From Ignatzschineria larvae DSM 13226 (lineage in GTDB: Bacteria > Pseudomonadota > Gammaproteobacteria > Cardiobacteriales > Wohlfahrtiimonadaceae): DNA of 64,000 nt. The stretch covers positions 459,501 to 523,500 of the forward strand of contig NZ_CP150637.1 of the NCBI RefSeq assembly GCF_038500265.1, in the 5' to 3' direction. The position numbers and the translations under genes were made by a program. The notes beneath the pieces are model-generated. The model was not told the origin of the DNA. It worked only from the letters and a program-made list of their open reading frames with translations, and did not search any database. Positions 56,185 through 64,000 of the stretch are shown here, in pieces (within the stretch, counting starts at the first letter, position 1; the number at the start of each line of letters is the position of its first letter).

Positions 56185-57465
56185 TTAATCAAGTTTAGTT
56201 AAAACACGATCCATAGCGGCAATGGTCTCATCTAGATCTTCATAAGTATGAGCGCTTGAAAGGAATCCCGCTTCAAAAGCACTAGGTGCAAGGTAGATTC
56301 CCTCATCGAGTAAACCATGATAGAACTTTTGGAAGAAGTCGATATCAGAGCGAGTAGCATCGCTAAATGTCTTCACTTCGCCCTCAGTAAAGAAGAGCCC
56401 AAACATTCCGCAAACATGATTAGTCGAGAGTGGACGATTGTGTTTGGCAAAAATGGCTGTAATGCCTTTGATCAGGTAATCTGTTTTAGCGCTCAGATCT
56501 TCATAGAAACCCTCTTTAGAGATCAGTTCTAGCGTTTTAATGCCGGCAGCCATCGCTACAGGATTACCGGATAACGTTCCCGCTTGATAGACCGCACCAT
56601 TTGGGGAGAGATGATCCATAATCGCTTTTTTACCGCCAAAAGCGCCCACAGGCATTCCGCCGCCGATCACTTTTCCAAAGGTTGAGAGGTCAGGTGTGAC
56701 GCCATATAGCCCTTGGGCAGAGTATTTACCGACTCGAAAACCCGTCATCACTTCATCGATGATAAAGACAGCGCCATGTTGATCACAGCATTCACGAATT
56801 GTCTCAAGGAAACCAGGTTGAGGAGGAATACAATTCATATTGCCGGCAATAGGTTCTACGATCACGCAAGCAATCTCATCGCCATACTCGGCAAATACCA
56901 CCTTAACAGCTTCAGGATTATTATATTCAATCACAATGGTATGTTGTGTTAAATCTGCAGGCACGCCAGGAGAAGAGGGCTCGCCAAAAGTGAGAAGTCC
57001 TGATCCTGCTTTTACGAGCAGAGAATCAGAGTGGCCATGGTAGCACCCTTCAAATTTAACGATTTTATCGCGCCCGGTATAACCACGAGCAAGGCGAATA
57101 GCGCTCATTGTCGCTTCTGTCCCGGAGCTGACCATGCGAACTTGATCCATTGAGGGTACAAGTTCTAGAACTCGTTTGGCGAGCTCAGTTTCTGAAACAG
57201 TAGGAGCGCCAAATGAGAGCCCATTTTTAGCTGTTTCTACAACGGTTTCAATCACTTCAGGATGAGCATGACCGACAATCATCGGTCCCCAAGAACCCAC
57301 ATAGTCGATATATCGCTTGCCGGCTTCATCATAAACATAGGCACCTTCCCCTTTTTTGAAGAATACAGGCGCACCGCCGACCTGTTTAAAAGCACGAACA
57401 GGGGAGTTAACACCGCCGGGAATATATTTCTGTGCTTCTTGATATAATGCGTCAAATTGACTCAT
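56185..57465 (-). CDS. hemL: Glutamate-1-semialdehyde 2,1-aminomutase
   Basis: PLP enzyme that makes 5-aminolevulinate in the C5 route of tetrapyrrole synthesis, here supporting the local cytochromes. The 426 residues include [47 protein letters not shown] and the Schiff-base lysine in [18 protein letters not shown]. Length matches the family. It is divergent from rsfS and forms a unit with rpe. Confidence 0.97.
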   Translation of the reverse strand: MSQFDALYQEAQKYIPGGVNSPVRAFKQVGGAPVFFKKGEGAYVYDEAGKRYIDYVGSWGPMIVGHAHPEVIETVVETAKNGLSFGAPTVSETELAKRVLELVPSMDQVRMVSSGTEATMSAIRLARGYTGRDKIVKFEGCYHGHSDSLLVKAGSGLLTFGEPSSPGVPADLTQHTIVIEYNNPEAVKVVFAEYGDEIACVIVEPIAGNMNCIPPQPGFLETIRECCDQHGAVFIIDEVMTGFRVGKYSAQGLYGVTPDLSTFGKVIGGGMPVGAFGGKKAIMDHLSPNGAVYQAGTLSGNPVAMAAGIKTLELISKEGFYEDLSAKTDYLIKGITAIFAKHNRPLSTNHVCGMFGLFFTEGEVKTFSDATRSDIDFFQKFYHGLLDEGIYLAPSAFEAGFLSSAHTYEDLDETIAAMDRVLTKLD

Positions 57466-57631
57466 AAATGGATCCTTTATTCTGTTTTAGTTTGAATAAA
57501 CATTGCAATAAAATTGAAATAAACAACGATAAATAGTGATATCTCTTATTATGGAACTAAATCTCTATTTGTTCAACCGAGAGAAATTCACTACAATAGC
57601 GTCTAACAATTAATTGAAGGAAAGTTCATAA

Positions 57632-57961
57632 ATGATGATCAATGAAGTAAAAGATAAATTGATGGAAGCACTCGATGAAGTGAAAGCCATTAATCCTGTA
57701 GCATTTGATGTAGAAGGACTCGTAAGTTACGCTGATTGGGTTGTGATCGCTTCGGCCACTTCAAACCCACATCTGAAAGCGATGGTGCGTAAATCTGAAG
57801 AAGCAATGCTCAAAGCCGGCATTAAGCCGATCGGTATTGAAGGAAATAATGGTTCATCTGAATGGATTTTGATCGACTTTGGCGATATCGTTTTGCATCT
57901 CTTCACAGAAGAGAAACGTGATTTTTATAACCTTGAAAAACTCTTTGTGCGCGCAGACTAA
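57632..57961 (+). CDS. rsfS: Ribosomal silencing factor RsfS
   Basis: Binds L14 and blocks subunit joining in starvation. The 109 residues show the DUF143 pattern: ALDEVKAINPVAFDVEGLVS, YADWVVIASATSNPHLKAM, IGIEGNNGSSEWILIDFGDI and VLHLFTEEKRDFYNLEKLF. GGAAAG precedes the ATG pair. It lies 97 bases before rlmH, its usual partner. Confidence 0.95.
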   Translation: MMINEVKDKLMEALDEVKAINPVAFDVEGLVSYADWVVIASATSNPHLKAMVRKSEEAMLKAGIKPIGIEGNNGSSEWILIDFGDIVLHLFTEEKRDFYNLEKLFVRAD

Positions 57962-58058
57962 GCCTCTGATGCCGCATTAAATAATTAAATTATTAAATGT
58001 TTATTAAGTCAAAGCGATGATAGGCGTAAAAAGAGATAAGAGGTTCGTGCGTTAAATT

Positions 58059-58529
58059 ATGGTGATCTATCTAATTGCTGTAGGTAGCAATATGCCCCAA
58101 TGGGTCAAAATGGGCTATGAAGAGTATGCCGGGCGTTTGCGTGCGGATGTAACGCTTAAGCTTATTGAGATTCCGGCATTGCCCCGTAAGAAAAATGCGG
58201 ATGTAAAACGTATCCTCAAAGAAGAGGGGGAAAAGTTACAAAAAGCGATTCCAAAAGGCGCAATGATTGTCGGGCTTGATGTGATTGGGCAAGCGGTTAC
58301 CACGCCACAATTGAGTGAAAAGATGGCTAGTTGGATGTTATCGGGGCGAGATATTGCGCTCTTAATCGGTGGGCCTGAAGGGTTTTCGCCGGAGATCAAA
58401 TCACTCTTTGAACAATCATTGTCGCTCTCTAAATTAACGCTTCCTCATCCGATGGTAAGGGTGTTAGTGGCAGAACAGCTCTTCCGCGCTTGGAGTATTT
58501 TGAATAATCATCCTTATCATCGTGAATAG
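58059..58529 (+). CDS. rlmH: 23S rRNA pseudouridine1915 N3-methyltransferase RlmH
   Basis: SPOUT-fold methyltransferase that modifies helix 69 of 23S rRNA. The 156 residues contain [21 protein letters not shown], the knot loop [13 protein letters not shown] and the C-terminal [14 protein letters not shown] expected for RlmH. Length equals E. coli RlmH within one residue. Follows rsfS as in most bacteria and is closed by a terminator. Confidence 0.96.
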   Translation: MVIYLIAVGSNMPQWVKMGYEEYAGRLRADVTLKLIEIPALPRKKNADVKRILKEEGEKLQKAIPKGAMIVGLDVIGQAVTTPQLSEKMASWMLSGRDIALLIGGPEGFSPEIKSLFEQSLSLSKLTLPHPMVRVLVAEQLFRAWSILNNHPYHRE

Positions 58530-58683
58530 ATCTGATTGATGCAATGAGTTATAAAAGAGTCATGTTATTTACATTTAACGTCTGTTTAGTGTGTATAGCG
58601 AATTAAAGATCTTGACAACATCGTTGCTAAAAGTAAACAGTAGAAGTAAACGTAAAAATAACAGTAAAAAGTTAATTAAGAAG

Positions 58684-58716
58684 ATCGTGTTGTATCGTAC
58701 AGCACGATTTTTTTAT
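58684..58716 (+). terminator. Rho-independent terminator after rlmH
   Basis: ATCGTGTTGTA pairs with TACAGCACGAT (one G-U pair) around a TCG turn, followed by seven T residues. The remaining gap up to the cytochrome genes (58530-58875) has no gene. Confidence 0.88.
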
Positions 58717-58808
58717 CTTTCGATTTTTATAATCAAGCATGTCTAATGCTCTGTTGTTTAAAAATGTAAATTTTTGTATATGTTGAGCGTAATAATTTAT
58801 AATCACTA

Positions 58809-58820
58809 TGATATAGATCA
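58809..58820 (+). promoter_or_regulatory. Candidate FNR/CRP-family site upstream of the cytochrome pair
   Basis: TGATATAGATCA has the perfect TGAT-N4-ATCA core of an FNR (Anr) box, although the flanking T/A pair is A/G. It is 55 bases before the cytochrome start. A TATAAT at 58798-58803 could be the -10, in which case the site would overlap the start of transcription. A single match of this length can occur by chance. Confidence 0.4.
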
Positions 58821-58875
58821 GTTATCACTAGAATTAAAACTTAAACTAAAAATTACAAGAGTAGAAAGAGGACTT

Positions 58876-59529
58876 ATGAAAAAGATCTATCGAATGACTT
58901 GTCTCTCGCTTCTAACGTTATTGCCGATGATAGCGAGTGCGGATGAAGGGGAGAAAGTTTATACAAAAGGGGGTGAAAACCCTATGGCAATCGCCTGTAT
59001 GACCTGTCATGGCATGCAAGGTGAGGGAATGGCAGTTGCCGGTTATCCGAATATTGCAGGTAAGTCAGCGGGATATCTTGCTAAGCAATTACAAGATTTC
59101 CAAACAGGTGAACGTAGTCATCCTGTGATGGATAGCATTGCCAAAAACTTAAAGCCAGAAGAGATTGAATCGGTATCTCTCTATATGCAAAATTTGCCAA
59201 CGTCGGAGATTGTTGAAATTACGCGTGCATCGGTGCCTACAGATTTGGGAAGTCAATTGGCACTTCGAGGTGATTGGAGTCGTCATATTCCTGAGTGTAT
59301 TACCTGTCATGGTCCAAGCGGTGTAGGGGTTGGGGAAGCATTCCCAAAACTGGCAGGGCAAAGTGAGCTCTATATCATTAATCAGATGAATGCTTGGAAA
59401 AATGGTACACGTCACAACGATCAAGCGGATTTGATGGGGCATATTGCTCGTAATTTGACAGATGAAGAGATTCAAGCAGTCGCGGCGTATTTTGCCAATA
59501 TGCCGACAGTAGGGCAAGCGGGGAAATAG
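58876..59529 (+). CDS. tsdB: Diheme cytochrome c, TsdB-like (cytochrome c4 type)
   Basis: Periplasmic electron carrier. The ATG at 58876 is chosen because AGAGGA stands just upstream and MKKIYRMTCLSLLTLLPMIA starts a signal peptide ending ASA|DEG; the longer open frame has no signal. The 217 residues form two similar c-type domains, each with a heme site: CMTCH (41-45) and CITCH (141-145), with repeated YPNIAGKSAGYLAKQL / FPKLAGQSELYIINQM and distal Met candidates. It lies two bases before the tsdA-like gene, which suggests that it accepts electrons from it. Could also be described simply as cytochrome c4. Confidence 0.82.
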   Translation: MKKIYRMTCLSLLTLLPMIASADEGEKVYTKGGENPMAIACMTCHGMQGEGMAVAGYPNIAGKSAGYLAKQLQDFQTGERSHPVMDSIAKNLKPEEIESVSLYMQNLPTSEIVEITRASVPTDLGSQLALRGDWSRHIPECITCHGPSGVGVGEAFPKLAGQSELYIINQMNAWKNGTRHNDQADLMGHIARNLTDEEIQAVAAYFANMPTVGQAGK

Positions 59530-59531
59530 TT

Positions 59532-60575
59532 ATGAGAGATGAGATGACAAACGGAATGAAAAAGATTGCCAAAGTAACGACTTCAATCATGGCGACTTCG
59601 CTTTTCGCATCGGGTTTAATGGTCTCGAGCTTGATGACTTCAGTGGCGATGGCACAAGAGAATGCGACACCGGAGATCGCAGCGGAAAAGATAGCAGAGA
59701 AGAGTGCTGATAATGGGGTAGCGATGGATGATCAATCACAATTGCCACAAGCCCCGAAAATTAAAGCAGGTGCTGAATATCACCAGCCACCAAGTGAAAG
59801 CGAAATCCCGGATAATGCCTTTGGTGAGATGATTCGTAAAGGGCAAGCGATCTTTGTGGATACCAAGCGTGAAGTGCCGGAATATGTCGGTAATGGTATG
59901 ACGTGCGCTAATTGTCACATGGATCAAGGAAAGATGCCTAATGCCGCACCGCTTTGGGCTGCTTATGTGATGTATCCTGCTTATCGTAGTAAGAATAATA
60001 AGGTCAATACTTATGCGGAGCGGATTCAAGGATGTTTCCAATTTAGTATGAATGGTACTGCACCAGCCGCAGATAGTGAGGCTATGACAGCGCTCATTAC
60101 TTACTCTTATTGGTTGGCGAAAAATGCCCCTACAGGCGTATCATTGCCAGGACGAGGTTATCCTGAAGTTCCTAAACCTGCAGATGGCTATAGCATTGAG
60201 CGCGGTGAAATTGTCTATAAAGAGAATTGTGCACTTTGTCATGGAGCCGATGGTTTAGGCCAGAAAGTAGGCGATAACTATGTATTTCCACCTTTATGGG
60301 GGCAAGATTCTTATAACTGGGGTGCAGGTATGCATCGAATCAATACGGCTGCCGATTTTATTAAAGCGAATATGCCATTAGGAAAAGGGAATACCTTAAC
60401 TGATCAAGAAGCTTGGGATGTTGCTGCTTTTATGAATAGCCATGAGCGCCCACAAGATCCTCGTTTAATCGAGGGTTCTGTTGAGAAAACGCGGGAAAAA
60501 TATCATGCCAATGATGGTGTGAATCTTTACGGTGTTGAGGTCAATGGTGTGATTCTCGGTCAAGGAACGAATTAA
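59532..60575 (+). CDS. tsdA: Diheme thiosulfate dehydrogenase, TsdA-like
   Basis: Periplasmic enzyme that oxidises two thiosulfate to tetrathionate, or the reverse. The 347 residues have a signal peptide (MKKIAKVTTSIMATSLFASG, ending MAQ; an internal ATG at 59556 may be the start), an Ala/Glu-rich linker, heme site CANCH (125-129), the motif ERIQGCFQFSMNG with Cys168, the expected axial Cys ligand of heme 1 in TsdA, and heme site CALCH (233-237) with NWGAGMHRI, a Met ligand candidate. The PAYRSKNNKVNTYAERIQGC stretch is highly typical of TsdA. Tandem with a TsdB-like cytochrome supports the call; direction of catalysis cannot be told. Confidence 0.85.
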   Translation: MRDEMTNGMKKIAKVTTSIMATSLFASGLMVSSLMTSVAMAQENATPEIAAEKIAEKSADNGVAMDDQSQLPQAPKIKAGAEYHQPPSESEIPDNAFGEMIRKGQAIFVDTKREVPEYVGNGMTCANCHMDQGKMPNAAPLWAAYVMYPAYRSKNNKVNTYAERIQGCFQFSMNGTAPAADSEAMTALITYSYWLAKNAPTGVSLPGRGYPEVPKPADGYSIERGEIVYKENCALCHGADGLGQKVGDNYVFPPLWGQDSYNWGAGMHRINTAADFIKANMPLGKGNTLTDQEAWDVAAFMNSHERPQDPRLIEGSVEKTREKYHANDGVNLYGVEVNGVILGQGTN

Positions 60576-60623
60576 TGTTTAACAGAGAATCATATTGAAC
60601 CGAATCAGCCGATAATAGTCGAG

Positions 60624-60652
60624 AAGCCCGATGATGAATCGGGCTTTTTTAT
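60624..60652 (+). terminator. Rho-independent terminator after tsdA
   Basis: AAGCCCGAT and ATCGGGCTT form a perfect 9-bp stem around a GATGA loop, followed by a T-run. Confidence 0.92.
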
Positions 60653-60685
60653 TGCTAATTATTCGGTGAATAGAAATATCAAAGG

Positions 60686-60859
60686 GTAGAAAGATTCGTT
60701 GAAAATAAGCTTCATTTAAATAGCGGCGCATCAGGTGATCGAGACAAGGAAGCTGTTTTATCCGGCATCTTGCAAGTGTTGATTAGTCTAGTGTTATGTT
60801 TTTTTAAAGCTAGATAGCCACTATTTAAAAATCATTTTTCTTAAATTACATTCACTATC
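60686..60859 (+). repeat. Family A MITE-like repeat, copy 5
   Basis: About 174 bp. Left end TAGAAAGATTCGTTGAAAAT is diverged; right end reads in reverse GATAGTGAATGTAATTTAAG. The core GCGGCGCATCAGGTGATCG and TATCCGGCATCTTGCAAGTG is conserved. It lies in the 60576-61050 gap between the tsdA terminator and glpF; no gene there. Confidence 0.75.
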
Positions 60860-60936
60860 ATTCAACATTAATCTGTTTTTGTTTGTTACTTGTATATTTT
60901 TTGTAGTAAGTCCTCATATTATGATCATTATTTTGT

Positions 60937-60970
60937 TATAATTGCCTGATAATAAAGATAACGATCGTTA
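60937..60970 (+). promoter_or_regulatory. Candidate glpF promoter and palindromic operator
   Basis: TATAAT at 60937-60942 is a good -10 candidate, though its -35 is weak. TAACGATCGTTA at 60959-60970 is a perfect 12-base palindrome placed at about +10 to +21. It could be the operator for a GlpR-type (DeoR family) repressor, whose E. coli site also has a TTCGATAACGAA-like core. No glpR gene is in the window. Inference only. Confidence 0.45.
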
Positions 60971-61050
60971 ACAGTTGGTTAAATGCTGATTGAAATAGAT
61001 CTCTGTGGACAAAAGTAGATAGTATAAATCTCAGTAAGGTAGGGGGCATT

Positions 61051-61899
61051 ATGCCAAGTTATATTGCAGAATTAATCGGAACAGCTGTCATGATTCTCTT
61101 TGGTGGCGGAGTGGTGGCAAACGTGGTACTCAATCGCTCAAAAGCATCTGGCGGTGGTTGGATTGTGATTATTATGGGTTGGGGATTTGCGGTGATGTTA
61201 GCGGTGTTTGCTGTTGGAAAATATAGTGGTGGTCACTTTAATCCGGCGGTGACACTAGGCTTGGCGATTACGGGAAAATTTCCTTGGGCGCATGTGCCTG
61301 GCTATTTTCTCTTTCAGTTGTTAGGGGCAATGTTGGGATCATACCTCGTTTGGCTTCATTTTAAACCCCATTTTGCCGTCACAGAGAATGCCATAGCAAA
61401 GCGAGATATTTTCTGTACGACACCGGCGATTGAGAGTTATCCTCATAATCTCGTATCAGAAATTATCGGAACAGCAATTCTCATGTTTGCCATTCTTTTT
61501 ATCGGAATCAATGAATTTACGGGAGGGCTACAACCTGTTGTGGTAGGGTTTCTTATTATGGCAATCGGTTTAAGCCTTGGCGGTACAACGGGTTATGCCA
61601 TTAATCCTGTACGTGATTTAGGCCCGCGTATTATGCATGCATTATTACCGATTCCAGGAAAAATGGACTCTAATTGGTCTTACGCTTTTGTGCCGGTATT
61701 AGGGCCTATTGTGGGAACTATTTTAGGGGCTTCATTATATGGTTTACTCTACCGAGAGGGAGCCGATAATAGCATGGGAATTTTTGAAGCGCTTGTATGG
61801 CTTTTAATTGGCATTGGCGGTACTTATTATGGTATTCGTTACGCAGGTAAGAAGCAGGCAATAAAGCACAAAATTGAAGAGAGTCCAGATCAATATTAA
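61051..61899 (+). CDS. glpF: Glycerol uptake facilitator (aquaglyceroporin)
   Basis: Inner-membrane channel for glycerol, 282 residues. Six membrane segments with the two half-helix motifs: GGHFNPAVTLG (first NPA) and GYAINPVRDLGPR, where the second motif is NPV rather than NPA; the selectivity-filter Arg follows it. AGGGGGC precedes the ATG. It is the first gene of glpF-glpK-glpD, so imported glycerol is trapped by GlpK and oxidised by GlpD. Confidence 0.93.
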   Translation: MPSYIAELIGTAVMILFGGGVVANVVLNRSKASGGGWIVIIMGWGFAVMLAVFAVGKYSGGHFNPAVTLGLAITGKFPWAHVPGYFLFQLLGAMLGSYLVWLHFKPHFAVTENAIAKRDIFCTTPAIESYPHNLVSEIIGTAILMFAILFIGINEFTGGLQPVVVGFLIMAIGLSLGGTTGYAINPVRDLGPRIMHALLPIPGKMDSNWSYAFVPVLGPIVGTILGASLYGLLYREGADNSMGIFEALVWLLIGIGGTYYGIRYAGKKQAIKHKIEESPDQY

Positions 61900-61957
61900 A
61901 GGTTTGGCATCCTAGTTTTACTCAGTTTTTCGCATTTTCTTTGCGGGAAATAGATTT

Positions 61958-62002
61958 GAAGAATCAACATTAGAAGAATCAACATTAGAAGAATCCATAT
62001 TA
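61958..62002 (+). repeat. Three tandem 15-bp repeats between glpF and glpK
   Basis: GAAGAATCAACATTA occurs twice exactly and a third time as GAAGAATCCATATTA, back to back. Non-coding. The rest of this 255-base gap holds no gene, and a purine-rich AAGGAG precedes glpK. Confidence 0.75.
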
Positions 62003-62145
62003 GAGATTCATTTCAATGGTCATGAAATAGTTTTAAAGTAGTCATACCGTTACTATTGTGATTAGTGAACTGTGTTAGTTTGTATATTCATTTGTAATTA
62101 TTCGTTTATATAGTTATTAGTTTATAGGGTTTATAAGATTCATAA

Positions 62146-63663
<1,518 letters not shown>

Positions 63664-63775
63664 TATAGCTTGTATAAAGCTTACATGGTGCTTACATGAA
63701 GCTTTTTTCTAACCTTAGTTTTATTTAAAAAGGGAGTACTTTGGGGAGAAGGAGTACTCTTAAAGGAGTCAAAAT

Positions 63776-64000
63776 ATGAACTTTTCAGCTTTACATCGAC
63801 AAGAGATGATTCAGACACTTGCCGAAACGGCCTATGATGTTGTCGTTGTGGGCGGTGGGATTACTGGTGCGGGGATCGCCTTAGATGCAGCAAAACGGGG
63901 AATGAAGGTTGCCTTGGTTGAGATGCAGGACTTTGCGGCCGGTACGAGTAGTCGTTCAACAAAGCTTATTCATGGTGGGCTGCGCTACTTAAAGCAGTTA
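63776..64000 (+). CDS. glpD: Aerobic glycerol-3-phosphate dehydrogenase, 5' part (cut by window end)
   Basis: FAD-dependent membrane-associated enzyme that oxidises glycerol 3-phosphate to dihydroxyacetone phosphate and reduces quinone. The first 75 codons are present: [11 protein letters not shown], the FAD-binding [20 protein letters not shown] and [18 protein letters not shown], characteristic of GlpD. A strong AAAGGAG lies shortly before the ATG. The gene continues beyond the window. Confidence 0.93.
   Translation, partial: MNFSALHRQEMIQTLAETAYDVVVVGGGITGAGIALDAAKRGMKVALVEMQDFAAGTSSRSTKLIHGGLRYLKQL

Overview
The window is chromosomal DNA from a low-to-moderate-GC gammaproteobacterium. 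The gene order (pyrH-frr-uppS-cdsA-dxr-rseP-bamA-skp-lpxD-fabZ-lpxA-lpxB-rnhB), MepK, YajD, YciO, HslVU, the Lpx pathway and an ESPR-type autotransporter are all gammaproteobacterial. A member of the Cardiobacteriales (Ignatzschineria/Wohlfahrtiimonas-like) is my best guess, but this is inference from the overall feel of the proteins and not proven here.

Layout. 0.3-15.8 kb: envelope and lipid A block on the + strand (UMP kinase, ribosome recycling factor, undecaprenyl-PP synthase, CDP-DAG synthase, DXR, RseP, BamA, Skp, LpxD, FabZ, LpxA, LpxB, RNase HII, an isolated MlaD, RecO). 16-24.4 kb: DnaB helicase, a Tat-exported MepK, a frameshifted Nudix hydrolase, YciO, L19, HtpX, an IclR regulator, PrmC and the RNase P RNA. 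25-29.9 kb: MdtD-type efflux pump, MORN-repeat lipoprotein, four tRNAs (Pro, His, Arg, Pro), CCA-adding enzyme and YajD. 30-33 kb: two poorly characterised genes in AT-rich DNA (a glycosyltransferase-like protein and an SdrD-B-like protein). 33-43 kb: HslVU, MoeB/ThiF-like enzyme, small lipoprotein, PhoX phosphatase with a candidate Pho box, a second phospholipid module (acyltransferase, CdsA paralogue, CDP-alcohol phosphotransferase) and a choloylglycine/penicillin V acylase-family hydrolase. 43-57 kb: autotransporter, 4-oxalocrotonate-type tautomerase, Na+:alanine symporter, ValRS, L33/L28, PilT-like ATPase, Rpe and HemL. 57-64 kb: RsfS, RlmH, a diheme cytochrome pair that looks like TsdB-TsdA (thiosulfate dehydrogenase), and the glpF-glpK-glpD glycerol operon, with glpD cut by the window end.

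The strongest non-genic signal is two families of dispersed intergenic repeats. Family A is a MITE-like element of about 165-200 bp with imperfect terminal inverted repeats. There are five copies plus one end fragment; two inverted copies bracket lpxB and one supplies the last codons and stop of the moeB-like gene. Family B is a composite REP/BIME-like unit of about 190-250 bp made of two GC-rich palindromic modules (GCGGG...CCCGC and GCCGG...CCGGC). It occurs in nine blocks in the larger gene-free gaps, often tandemly duplicated. No transposase or RAYT gene is in the window. No CRISPR array, prophage or obvious defence system was found.
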